Shown here piece by piece: positions 7,675 to 15,739 of a stretch of DNA of 64,000 nucleotides (its first letter is position 1; the number at the start of each line of letters is the position of its first letter). The notes under the pieces were generated by a model. It had not been told where the DNA came from and ran no database searches. It was given only the letters and a program-made list of their open reading frames with translations. Made by a program: the position numbers and the translations under genes. This DNA is from UBA2279 sp041595875 (lineage in GTDB: Bacteria > Actinomycetota > Coriobacteriia > Anaerosomatales > Anaerosomataceae). The stretch spans positions 45,579 through 109,578 of the forward strand of contig JBFHJN010000002.1 in assembly GCA_041595875.1 (NCBI GenBank), read 5' to 3'.

Positions 7675-8061
7675 ATGAGCACCACCACCACCCGGCAGAT
7701 CGTGAAGATCGACGAGGAGCTGTGCACCGGCTGCGGCCTGTGTGTCTCACCGTGCGCCGAGGGCGCCATCCAGATCATCGACGGCAAGGCCAAAGTCATC
7801 CGCGAAGAGCTGTGCGACGGTGCCGGCTTCTGCCTGGGCGTCTGCCCTACGGGCGCGTTGACCATCGAGGAGCGCGAAGCCCCCGCGTTCGACCACGAGG
7901 CGGCCGAGGAGATCATCGCCGCCAAGCTCAAGACCTACATCCCGCAGGTCTGCCACGTCTGCGGCGCCGATGAGGACAACGCGCCGTTGCTGCCGGTGAG
8001 GACCAAAGGTAGCAGTACGTGGGTATGTACCCGCTGCCTGCCTGCGCTCATTCACGGCTAG
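7675..8061 (+). CDS. hcp-associated ferredoxin with incomplete second cluster site
   Basis: In this 128-residue protein a complete CxxCxxCxxxC site (CTGCGLCVSPC) is followed by CDGAGFCLGVCPTGA, where the second Cys of the motif is Ala. The second centre may therefore be 3Fe-4S or have a non-Cys ligand. A C-terminal pair CHVCG...CTRC (about residues 96-123) looks like a rubredoxin- or zinc-ribbon-type site. The ATG at 7675 has AGAGGA upstream. Placed 32 bases before hcp, it is the likely electron donor of Hcp (inference from operon). Confidence 0.8.
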   Translation: MSTTTTRQIVKIDEELCTGCGLCVSPCAEGAIQIIDGKAKVIREELCDGAGFCLGVCPTGALTIEEREAPAFDHEAAEEIIAAKLKTYIPQVCHVCGADEDNAPLLPVRTKGSSTWVCTRCLPALIHG

Positions 8062-8093
8062 TACCTGACAGCACTGACCACTAGGAGGTCACT

Positions 8094-9734
8094 ATGTTTT
8101 GTAACCAGTGTGAACAGACGAGCAAGGGTGTCGGGTGCACCACCGTCGGTGTTTGCGGCAAGACCGCTGAGGTCGCGGCGCTGCAAGACCTGCTGGTGCA
8201 CCAGCTGAAGGGCATCGCGGCGATCGCCGTCGCGGGTGCGAAGGTGGGCGTCGTCGATCACGACGCCGACGTGTTCACCACCACCGGGCTCTTCACCACG
8301 GTCACCAACGTCGACTTCGACGAAGAGCACCTGGCGGGCATCATCCGCGAGGGCGCAGCCGTCAAGCGTGCGTTGCGCGCCAAAGTCGAAGCCGCAGGCG
8401 GCGTGGTACCCGCCGATGACCCGGCCGTCGCCTTCGAGCCCGCGGGCGACACCGCCGGACTCATCGCGCAGGGCGAAGCCGTCGGGATCTTCTCGGACCA
8501 TGACCGCGATGAGAACGTGGTCGCGCTCCAGCAGACGGCTGTTTACGGCCTCAAGGGCATCGCGGCGTATGCGGATCACGCGCGCATCCTAGGCCATGAG
8601 AATCCTGCGATCTACGCCTTTGAGCATGAGCTTCTGGCCGCGCTTTCCGACAAGAGCCTGGACCTGAACGCCTGGGTCGGCCTTGCGCTCAAGACCGGCG
8701 AGGTCAATCTGTGGACGATGGAGCTGCTCGACGCCGCCAACACCGGTGCGTACGGGCATCCGGTCCCCACAAGCGTGCCGTTGGGGCATCGCCCCAACAA
8801 GGCGATCGTCGTCTCGGGACACGACCTCAAAGACCTCAAGGACCTCTTGGAGCAGACCGAGAGCCTTGGCATCGACATCTACACACATGGCGAGATGTTG
8901 CCGGCGCACGGCTATCCGGAGCTCAAGAAGTACCCGCATTTCTATGGACATTACGGCACTGCGTGGCAGAACCAGCGCAAGGAGTTCGATGCGTTCCCGG
9001 GCGCCATCCTCATGACGACCAACTGCATCCAGAACCCGCGAGACACGTATTCCGACAACATCTTCGCAACCGGCCGGGTGGCCCACCCAAATGCGATCCA
9101 CGTGGACAACGGGCAGTTCAAGGCCGTCATCGACCGCGCTCTCGAGCTTCCCGGGTTCACCGATGAGTTCGACGGCGGTTCCGTGATGGTCGGTTTCGGC
9201 CGCAACGCGGTGCTCTCTGTAGCCCCCACGGTGATCGAGGCCGTCAAGTCGGGCGCCATCAAGCACTTCTTCCTGGTGGGCGGATGCGACGGCGCCAAGC
9301 CGGGCCGCAGCTACTACACGGACTTCGTGGAGCAGGCTCCGGCCGACACGGTCGTCCTCACGCTCGCATGCGGCAAGTTCCGCTTCTTTGACAAGCAGCT
9401 GGGCGAGATCGGCGGCATCCCGCGTCTGCTGGACGTGGGCCAGTGCAACGACGCCTACAGCGCCATCAAGATAGCGGTCGCACTCGCTGATGCGTTCGAG
9501 GTCGGCGTGAACGAGCTGCCGCTGTCGATGGTCCTGTCCTGGTACGAGCAGAAGGCCGTCGCGATCCTGCTGACGCTGCTCCACCTCGGCATCACCGACA
9601 TCCGCCTTGGGCCCACCCTGCCGGCGTTCATCACGCCCGCGGTGCTCCAGGTGCTGGTGGATGCGTTTGACATCAAACCTATCGCCCAGACGGCCAGCGA
9701 GGATCTTGAGACCATCCTCGGTGGAGTTGCATAG
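8094..9734 (+). CDS. hcp: hydroxylamine reductase / hybrid-cluster protein
   Basis: The 546-residue protein starts MFCNQCEQTSKGVGCTTVGVCGK, the N-terminal Fe-S ligand pattern of Hcp. It carries the later hybrid-cluster ligands (NCIQNP, VGGCDGAKPGRSYY, ACGKFRF). Hcp reduces hydroxylamine in vitro and acts as a high-affinity NO reductase in anaerobes (established knowledge). Length fits the family. AGGAGG lies 5-6 bases before the ATG. It is the third gene of the nitrosative-stress operon and overlaps the next start by one base. Confidence 0.97.
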   Translation: MFCNQCEQTSKGVGCTTVGVCGKTAEVAALQDLLVHQLKGIAAIAVAGAKVGVVDHDADVFTTTGLFTTVTNVDFDEEHLAGIIREGAAVKRALRAKVEAAGGVVPADDPAVAFEPAGDTAGLIAQGEAVGIFSDHDRDENVVALQQTAVYGLKGIAAYADHARILGHENPAIYAFEHELLAALSDKSLDLNAWVGLALKTGEVNLWTMELLDAANTGAYGHPVPTSVPLGHRPNKAIVVSGHDLKDLKDLLEQTESLGIDIYTHGEMLPAHGYPELKKYPHFYGHYGTAWQNQRKEFDAFPGAILMTTNCIQNPRDTYSDNIFATGRVAHPNAIHVDNGQFKAVIDRALELPGFTDEFDGGSVMVGFGRNAVLSVAPTVIEAVKSGAIKHFFLVGGCDGAKPGRSYYTDFVEQAPADTVVLTLACGKFRFFDKQLGEIGGIPRLLDVGQCNDAYSAIKIAVALADAFEVGVNELPLSMVLSWYEQKAVAILLTLLHLGITDIRLGPTLPAFITPAVLQVLVDAFDIKPIAQTASEDLETILGGVA

Positions 9735-10018
9735 TGAAAGGATTCCTCTCGGCATTGCGTCAGATAGCCACGGGCTTTGGTATCGCCCTGCTCGTAGTGG
9801 TCGTCATCGCGGCGGTCCTGTACTTCTTCGGCGGCTCCATGCCGCCGTCTGCGGACGCTCGCGATGCATACGACGCGCTTGTCGCGCAGGGTGTTGAAGA
9901 GCCGGTGGAATCGCACTTCGTGGTGCCGATTCCCGGGTGTACGTGTCACAGCGACGACCCGGCCGCGATCGTCCCGCATGCGGAGTACCGCATGCGGGAT
10001 TGCGGGGCCTGCCACTAG
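9734..10018 (+). CDS. small membrane-anchored c-type cytochrome-like protein
   Basis: This is a 94-residue protein with an N-terminal membrane helix (about 13-33, TGFGIALLVVVVIAAVLYFFGG). The external tail ends in CGACH, a CxxCH haem attachment motif formed by the very last residues. A second element, PGCTCHSDDP, has CxCH spacing, which is not a normal haem site. The GTG start at 9734 shares one base with the hcp stop, so it is translationally coupled. It probably carries electrons between the membrane and another partner; a link to Hcp turnover is inferred only from the operon. Confidence 0.65.
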   Translation: MKGFLSALRQIATGFGIALLVVVVIAAVLYFFGGSMPPSADARDAYDALVAQGVEEPVESHFVVPIPGCTCHSDDPAAIVPHAEYRMRDCGACH

Positions 10019-10079
10019 CGACTGCGCGAGTGTCCAGGTGTAAGCTTGTCGGACGACTGGAACATGTCCGAGGAGTGCA

Positions 10080-11462
10080 GTGGGTCGCTGGCTCAAAGAG
10101 TCTTTGGTGGTTGCCGCTGCGGTGCTTCTTGCCGTGGTGGCATTCGCCCTTTCGGCACAGTCGGTCTTCTCTCTCGGCCCCGTGACGGTCAGTGCGGATT
10201 TCGGGCCTGGGGCGGGAGCCACCACGCTCGCCCTGCCGCCCTTCGGCTCTGTTGACGCCCGTACCCACGACGCGCCAGTCCGGGTGGAGCTTCGGCTGGA
10301 AGACGTCGCGATCACCGAGATCGAACGGTGGGTGGCCGAGGGCGTGCCCAACGGTGACACGCTTGAGTCCTTGCAGCGTCAGCTGACCACCGGCCTGGTG
10401 CAGGCTTACGGCCTGGGAGTGCTCGCCGCTGCGCTCACCTGTGCGCTCGTCATGCTTGCCGCCCGGAGCCGGCTCAGGCGGACCGTGCTTGTGACGGCGC
10501 TCCTCTCGGCGGCGCTTGTGGCCGTGGGCGCCTGGGGCATGCTGGGATTCGACGTCAATGCCTTCACCGAACCCACCTATCATGGTGCGATCTCATACGC
10601 GCCGGGACTGATCACCACCGTCCAGGAGCGCCTGGTGGACGTGGGCGCGCTGCAGCAGAAGGTGCGCGACGTCGCCGGCGACTTGGCGGCCTACTACGGC
10701 ACGCCGCAGGTGTTCGCTGCGGGTGGAGCCATGCCCGGGACCATCAGGGTGCTGCACGTCTCGGACACGCACCTGGACCCGGTGGGAGGTGCGCTCGCAT
10801 CCCAGCTTGCAGAGGCCTTCGATGTGGCGTTCGTCATCCATACCGGCGACATCAACATCTACGGCACCTCTGTGGAGGCGTCCGCGGTGGTCGCCACCGT
10901 CGATCGCTCCAGGCCGCTCGTGTTCGTCCCGGGCAACCACGACTCGCCCGAGATCATCCGTGCGCTCTCCGCGCTGGACAACGTGACCGTGCTGCAGGAC
11001 TCCTTCACGACGGTGGCGGGGCTGCGGGTGTTCGGCGTGCCGGACCCGGTGAGCCGAGGCTTTGACGTGGAGCCGGACAAAGACCGGATGGAGGAGCTCG
11101 CGGCCGAGGCGGCAGATGTCTTGAGTTCGACCGTCGCCAGCGAGACGCCCGACATCATCGCCTTGCACAATCCCACCATGGAAGAGCCGTTCGCCGGTGC
11201 CGCACCCATCGTCCTCAGCGGGCATACGCACTCTCCGCGTCTGTACTTCCGAGACGACACGTGGTGGCTGAATGCGGGAACGACCGGCGGCATCGCCTTC
11301 GGCGGACCCGAGGGCCCGCATACCGCATACACCGCGGCGGTGCTGTACTACTCATCGGCGACCCCTCATCAGCTGCTGGCCATCGACCGCATCGAGGTGA
11401 ACGGGGTGACGCACGAGACCTCTCTGCGTCGAACCGTCACACAACCAACCACGGTTCCGTAG
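10080..11462 (+). CDS. membrane-anchored metallophosphoesterase
   Basis: The 460-residue protein has an N-terminal helix (about 8-30), a further helix pair (about 115-170) and a C-terminal calcineurin-like phosphoesterase domain (about 222-430). All the metal-binding blocks are present: DTHLD, HTGDIN, PGNHD, a later ALHNPT and SGHTHSP. The GTG start is preceded by GAGGAG. The catalytic domain probably faces outward, but topology with three helices is uncertain. It is followed at 80 bases by the peptidase gene. The substrate cannot be read from the sequence. Confidence 0.8.
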   Translation: MGRWLKESLVVAAAVLLAVVAFALSAQSVFSLGPVTVSADFGPGAGATTLALPPFGSVDARTHDAPVRVELRLEDVAITEIERWVAEGVPNGDTLESLQRQLTTGLVQAYGLGVLAAALTCALVMLAARSRLRRTVLVTALLSAALVAVGAWGMLGFDVNAFTEPTYHGAISYAPGLITTVQERLVDVGALQQKVRDVAGDLAAYYGTPQVFAAGGAMPGTIRVLHVSDTHLDPVGGALASQLAEAFDVAFVIHTGDINIYGTSVEASAVVATVDRSRPLVFVPGNHDSPEIIRALSALDNVTVLQDSFTTVAGLRVFGVPDPVSRGFDVEPDKDRMEELAAEAADVLSSTVASETPDIIALHNPTMEEPFAGAAPIVLSGHTHSPRLYFRDDTWWLNAGTTGGIAFGGPEGPHTAYTAAVLYYSSATPHQLLAIDRIEVNGVTHETSLRRTVTQPTTVP

Positions 11463-11542
11463 CGCGATGCGGCGTGCGTCGCGGTATGATAGTGGACGAG
11501 GCGCATCTCGCGCCGATGTGACGCCGTCCTCCCGGAGGAGCG

Positions 11543-13315
11543 ATGACGCAGCTCGTTGAGCATCTGCATCAATTGGCCGAAGTGATCGGGCCCCGTCCCG
11601 CCACGACTGACGCCGAGGCGCAGGCCGCCGAATATATCGAGGGTGTGTTCGCGGAGCGAGGTCTGCCCGTGGAGCGCCAGGAGTTCGACTGCCCCCGCAC
11701 CTACTCGTGGGCGTTCATCATCTACCATGCGCTGACCATCGGCGCGGCCGTCCTTGCGAACTGGTTCGCCTGGCCGGCACTGGCTATCGCCGTTGTGGTG
11801 GCTGTTGTCATGTGGTCGGATCTGGATACCCGCTGGGGTCTGTCCCGGCTGATGCCCAAGGGGCCAAGCCAGAACGTCATCGCCCGGCATGTCCCCAAGG
11901 CCCGTCGTAACGAGCGCCTACGCAAGGTGGTCGTGGTGGCGCACTACGATTCGGCCAAAGCCTCCCTCGCATTCAGCCCGGGTCTTGTTAAGAACTTCAA
12001 TCTGACGTTCGGCCTCATGAAGTGGCTGACGTTCCTTACGCCTGTAGCGATCTTGGTCCACGCTGTTCCGTGGACCCGCGATCTGCATCCCTACACCTGG
12101 TACGCCGCCCTCGCCGTGAGCGCCTATCTGGTCGTGCCGCTGTTGATCAACCTGCATCGCGAGCTTGCGATGCATGCCACCGATGGCGCCAATGACAACG
12201 CCTCGGGTGTCGCAGCGATGCTGGGCATAATGGAGCAGACGGTCCCGGAGCCCGACCAGCGCGTGCAGCTCACGCAGCCCATCAGGCGTACGCCTGAAGC
12301 GGCCTACGAGGCGGACGTCGTCTTGGAGGATGCGCTGCTCACCTATACGCCGGTAGACGAGGAGCCCCACGCGCCGGCAAAGGTGACGCCTGCCCGGCCC
12401 GCGCTCGACACCTTCGATGACATCGGGTGGGAGACCACTGCGATGCCGCCGGTCCAGCAGCAGTCGAGCTTCAGCTTTGATGAGCCCGTTCCGGTCGCCC
12501 CCGCATACGTCGACGACCATGACGATTGGGACGACGCACCTGCGCCGTCAGCTCCTTCTTCTGAGTCTTATGACGAGCCCTACGACGAGCCGTACGAGGA
12601 ACCCAAGAAGAAGAGGCGATGGGGGCGTAAGTCCGCCGAGAAGAGCGAGAAGCACGGAGTCCGTGACTGGCTCGGACTTGGTGGCGGTTTCGACGTGCGC
12701 AAGGAAGGCAAGAACATCGGTACCTGGGACGCGCTCGCGGATGACGACGATGCGGACGGATTCGGGTTCAAGGGCGGCTCTGTGGGCCCCGCCGAGTTCG
12801 AGGACCCGCGGTTCGCTTCCGAGGAGGCCTCGCGCATCAGGCGTCGTGTCACCAATGGCATCGACCGCGCGCTTGCCGAGAAGGAGATCTGGTTCGTCGC
12901 TACCGGCGCCGAAGAAGTGGGCACCTGGGGTATGCAGGCCTTCTTGGATGCCTACGGCGAGGATCTGCACGACGCGCTGTTCATCAACATCGACAACATC
13001 GGCTCGGGTGCGCTGTGCTGGATCACCTCAGAGGGGATGGCCCGGCGGTACCACTGCGACCGCAGGCTTGCGTCATCGGCGAAGAGGGTGGCCCGCGAGA
13101 ACGAGCTTGCCGTGCGTGGCCGAGAGTACCGCGGCCTTTCCACGGATGCCACGCCGGCGCTCGCCAGGCGCTTCAAGGCCATGAGCGTGATGGCGTTCGA
13201 TATCAACGGGCGTTTACCGCATTGGCACTGGCACAGCGACACGGTGGAGAACGTCGACGAGGCCAATCTTACACTGGCCGCGGATTTCGTGACCAAGCTC
13301 ATCCGCGAGCTGTAG
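11543..13315 (+). CDS. M28-family zinc peptidase with membrane helices and acidic insertion
   Basis: The 590-residue protein has M28 aminopeptidase hallmarks: AHYDS (His134), the metal-bridging Asp in GANDNASG (Asp218), GAEEVG (Glu457/458), STDATPAL and a late His in HWHWHSDT. Two hydrophobic pairs (about 55-95 and 160-195) interrupt the N-terminal half, so it is membrane-bound. Between the second and third blocks lies an insertion of about 200 residues (230-430) rich in Asp, Glu and Pro, with EPYDEPYEEPKKKRRWGRK inside it. The ATG at 11543 has GGAGGAG. The family removes N-terminal amino acids (established); the substrate is unknown. Confidence 0.8.
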   Translation: MTQLVEHLHQLAEVIGPRPATTDAEAQAAEYIEGVFAERGLPVERQEFDCPRTYSWAFIIYHALTIGAAVLANWFAWPALAIAVVVAVVMWSDLDTRWGLSRLMPKGPSQNVIARHVPKARRNERLRKVVVVAHYDSAKASLAFSPGLVKNFNLTFGLMKWLTFLTPVAILVHAVPWTRDLHPYTWYAALAVSAYLVVPLLINLHRELAMHATDGANDNASGVAAMLGIMEQTVPEPDQRVQLTQPIRRTPEAAYEADVVLEDALLTYTPVDEEPHAPAKVTPARPALDTFDDIGWETTAMPPVQQQSSFSFDEPVPVAPAYVDDHDDWDDAPAPSAPSSESYDEPYDEPYEEPKKKRRWGRKSAEKSEKHGVRDWLGLGGGFDVRKEGKNIGTWDALADDDDADGFGFKGGSVGPAEFEDPRFASEEASRIRRRVTNGIDRALAEKEIWFVATGAEEVGTWGMQAFLDAYGEDLHDALFINIDNIGSGALCWITSEGMARRYHCDRRLASSAKRVARENELAVRGREYRGLSTDATPALARRFKAMSVMAFDINGRLPHWHWHSDTVENVDEANLTLAADFVTKLIREL

Positions 13316-13351
13316 ACACCGGTGTGCGTGTGAGTGTGCGTCGGGTGGTGA

Positions 13352-13388
13352 TACACTCGGCAACCAGGGGGCGCGCTGCGGCGCGCCC
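13352..13388 (+). promoter_or_regulatory. -10 element and leader hairpin of the diguanylate cyclase gene
   Basis: TACACT (13352-13357, with extended TG two bases before) is a likely -10. The transcript would begin with a perfect hairpin GGGCGCGC-TGCG-GCGCGCCC (13369-13388) directly before the ribosome site CGGAGG. No clear -35 is seen. Confidence 0.4.
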
Positions 13389-13410
13389 GTAGTCGTTCGG
13401 AGGTCTTCGC

Positions 13411-14661
13411 TTGAACCAGAGTCGGATCGCAAAGACGCTTGCGCGAACAGCCGTCGTCTCGTGGCGGGATCAGCCTACGCAGTACGACATCGAAGCGCTG
13501 CGTGCGAATCTCGAGCGCGTGGGCCTGGTCATCCGCGTGAGGTGGGCCATAGTCGCCGCTCTCACCGTCTTCTCGGTGGTCGCAGCCCTGGTGTACGGGT
13601 CCAGCGTCGCGTTCGATCAGCTGGTGCAGAACATGACCATCCCGGCGATCGCGCTCCTGTTCGTGCTCATGTACAACTCCTTCTACCAGGCCACGCTGCA
13701 TAAGGTCGGCAATGTCGCCTTCCTCAACCAGGCGCAGCTGATCTTCGACATCATCGTGGCCTCTGTGCTGGTCTACTACAGCGGCGGTGTCTACTCCTGG
13801 TTCAGCTCGATGTACCTGCTGTTCATCCTTGAAGGCGCGTTCATCCTGCCCAAACGCCACCACGTCTGGTTCCTGGTGCTCGCCTCGGCGCTGCTTTACG
13901 GCTTTGTCCTGGCGGCCGAGTTCTGGGGCTGGATCCCGCACGTCGACATGCCGTTCGTGGAGAACGGGCTTTACACCAATGCCACCTTCGTATGGGTGCG
14001 ATACCTGTGGAAGGTGACGCTCTACGGCGGCGCCGGCACTATCGGCATATTGATGATGCAGCGCGTGCATGCACGGGAGCGTGAGCTGCGTGAGTCCTCC
14101 TTTGTGGACGAGATCACCGGGCTGTACAACCGCCAGTACTTCCATCGTGTGCTCAATTCCGAAGTGGACCGCGCGCAGCGCGATCAGGGCACGCTCGGCC
14201 TCATCCTCGTGGACATCTACCAGTTCAGCGAGTTCAATCGCATCTTCGGCCTGGAGATAGGCGATGAGATCCTGGCCGCCATCGCAACAGAAGTCAAAGA
14301 CGTCCTCCGAGAAGGCCACGTGGACGAGGGCTACGAGGTCAACGTCGCGTGCCGTGTCGGTGGCGAGGAACTCGGGATCATCGTTCCCGAGGCGTTCCGT
14401 TATGACCCGGAGAGCGACCCGGCGCAAAAGCACGTGAGCGCGCTTGCGGAGGATATCCGCCAGCGTGTGGAGGACTTCCGGCTCCGTGGCCTGGGCGTGA
14501 CGCTCAGCATCGGCGTGGCAGTGGCACCGGACAACGGCGATAACGCCGTCAGGCTCCTGGATGCTGCCGACAGAGCGCTGTACGCTGCGTCCATGGCGGG
14601 CGGCAACCAGGTCGTTGCGGCCTGGGAGCTCGACGCCAACGACCTCGAAGGGCGGGAGTGA
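13411..14661 (+). CDS. membrane diguanylate cyclase (GGDEF)
   Basis: The 416-residue protein has five or six membrane helices in residues 35-220 and a GGDEF domain at about 230-410. The active-site loop reads GGEEL (317-321); the usual Phe is Leu, which may still be active. The allosteric I-site RxxD expected just upstream is YEVN, so product inhibition is probably absent. GGDEF proteins make cyclic di-GMP from two GTP (established). The start is TTG at 13411 with CGGAGG upstream. Its TGA overlaps the next GTG. Confidence 0.88.
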   Translation: MNQSRIAKTLARTAVVSWRDQPTQYDIEALRANLERVGLVIRVRWAIVAALTVFSVVAALVYGSSVAFDQLVQNMTIPAIALLFVLMYNSFYQATLHKVGNVAFLNQAQLIFDIIVASVLVYYSGGVYSWFSSMYLLFILEGAFILPKRHHVWFLVLASALLYGFVLAAEFWGWIPHVDMPFVENGLYTNATFVWVRYLWKVTLYGGAGTIGILMMQRVHARERELRESSFVDEITGLYNRQYFHRVLNSEVDRAQRDQGTLGLILVDIYQFSEFNRIFGLEIGDEILAAIATEVKDVLREGHVDEGYEVNVACRVGGEELGIIVPEAFRYDPESDPAQKHVSALAEDIRQRVEDFRLRGLGVTLSIGVAVAPDNGDNAVRLLDAADRALYAASMAGGNQVVAAWELDANDLEGRE

Positions 14662-15317
14662 GGTTGAAGCGCCGGTCGTTTCCCGGGGTGGCCTTGATCG
14701 CTCTCCTCTCGGCCACCACCGCGCTGGGGTTGGCGGTGTGGATCATGACAGCCCCGTGGTTCACCGCCATGGCCGTGCCGGGTCAGGCTGACAGCGCTTC
14801 TGCAGGGCTATCGCCGGAACGCATGGTGCAGCTTGCCGAGGACGTCCGACTGTTCGTCACAGATGCCGAGGCGCCCGATCTGCCGAAGGCCGTTGACGGG
14901 CGTCCCGCGTTTGACGAGGCGGCGGTGTCCCACCTGGTCGATGTGCGCGATGTCATCATTGCCGGCAGGTGGGCGACGCTCGTGGCGGCAGCGTTGCTGC
15001 TTATCGCCGGGCTCTACGCCACATCCACGGGGCGGAATGCCGATCTTGGCACCGGCCTGAGGTGGGGAGGGGCGGTCTTGCTGGCGGGGATGACCGTGAC
15101 CGTCCTGGCGGGCCTTTCGGACTTCGGTCGGTTCTTTACGGCGTTTCATGGCGTGTTCTTCGAGGCGGGGACATGGACGTTTCCGGCCGACTCGCTGCTG
15201 ATCTTGATCTTCCCGACGGGGTTCTGGATCCTGGCTGCGGCGATCACGGGGGTCGTCGCGACCGCCCTGGGTACCGCACTCGTGCTTATCGGAAGAATCT
15301 TGCTGAGAAGAGCTTAA
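14658..15317 (+). CDS. TIGR01906/DUF1461 membrane protein (Lit-like)
   Basis: The 219-residue protein has about four helices (11-33, 98-118, 128-150, 186-212). A large external loop holds HLVDVRDVI, and a second segment reads FHGVFFEAGTWTFPADSLLILIFP, the hallmark stretch of the TIGR01906 family. The family includes Lit, which moves an acyl chain within the N-terminus of lipoproteins in some Firmicutes (established); whether that applies here is inference. The GTG start overlaps the diguanylate cyclase stop (GTGA), so the two are coupled. Confidence 0.7.
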   Translation: MRLKRRSFPGVALIALLSATTALGLAVWIMTAPWFTAMAVPGQADSASAGLSPERMVQLAEDVRLFVTDAEAPDLPKAVDGRPAFDEAAVSHLVDVRDVIIAGRWATLVAAALLLIAGLYATSTGRNADLGTGLRWGGAVLLAGMTVTVLAGLSDFGRFFTAFHGVFFEAGTWTFPADSLLILIFPTGFWILAAAITGVVATALGTALVLIGRILLRRA

Positions 15318-15319
15318 TG

Positions 15320-15347
15320 TTCACAAAGCCAGCAAGAAGTGTACACT
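15320..15347 (+). promoter_or_regulatory. promoter of the DUF5679 gene
   Basis: TTCACA (15320-15325), 16 bases, TACACT (15342-15347). The predicted start near 15354 gives a leader of about 78 bases. Confidence 0.5.
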
Positions 15348-15366
15348 TGCTGCAGGAAGTTCTCTT

Positions 15367-15396
15367 GAGGGGGGAACCCTCCGTGCAACGGGGGTT
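15367..15396 (+). promoter_or_regulatory. two mutually exclusive leader hairpins before DUF5679
   Basis: CCCTC (15377-15381) can pair either with the upstream GAGGG (15367-15371) or, as part of AACCCTCCGT (15375-15384), with ACGGGGGTT (15388-15396) around a GCA loop. No U-tract follows, so the choice would affect translation rather than termination. Confidence 0.35.
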
Positions 15397-15431
15397 AGTC
15401 TGATTCCATCAACAAGGAGGTGAGCCGACAC

Positions 15432-15578
15432 ATGGCAGCTAAAGAAGGTTACTGCGTGAAGTGCAAGGCCAAGCGTGAGATCAAGGATGCTCAGGAGATC
15501 ACAATGAAGAACGGACGGCCCGCAACACAGGGTCTGTGCCCTGAGTGTGGGACCAAGATCTTCAAGATCGGCAAGTAA
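15432..15578 (+). CDS. DUF5679 zinc-ribbon mini-protein
   Basis: The 48-residue protein reads MAAKEGYCVKCKAKREIKDA at the start and ends CPECGTKIFKIGK. Two CxxC pairs (CVKC and CPEC) form a probable zinc ribbon. DUF5679 proteins are small, widespread in Actinobacteria and uncharacterised. The ATG at 15432 has the strong ribosome site AAGGAGGTGA, and a good terminator follows. It has its own promoter and appears monocistronic. Confidence 0.88.
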   Translation: MAAKEGYCVKCKAKREIKDAQEITMKNGRPATQGLCPECGTKIFKIGK

Positions 15579-15602
15579 AGAGCCCTCGGGTTCTGTAAGC
15601 AC

Positions 15603-15637
15603 AAACGGGCGTCGTCCTCCACGGGCGACGCCCGTTT
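15603..15637 (+). terminator. terminator after DUF5679
   Basis: AAACGGGCGTCG (15603-15614) pairs perfectly with CGACGCCCGTTT (15626-15637), a 12-bp stem. Confidence 0.75.
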
Positions 15638-15649
15638 GCGTGCTGGGTA

Positions 15650-15678
15650 TTGACGGGAGCGCTCGCCAGGAATAGGTT
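15650..15678 (+). promoter_or_regulatory. promoter of the Trk operon
   Basis: TTGACG (15650-15655), 17 bases, TAGGTT (15673-15678). The predicted leader to the ATG at 15740 is only about 55 bases, too short for a c-di-AMP riboswitch of the kind found on many K+ transporter genes. Confidence 0.5.
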
Positions 15679-15739
15679 TCGTAGGTATTGCCCGAAGGCG
15701 TTCCTCCCAATGATCCGGGCAAGGGGGTATTCTCGTAGC

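Noticed and set aside
9944..9955. CxCH in the small cytochrome as a second haem site
   Set aside because: Spacing is one residue short of CxxCH; noted but not counted.
15685..15739. c-di-AMP riboswitch before the Trk operon
   Set aside because: Leader of about 55 bases is too short and lacks recognisable motifs.
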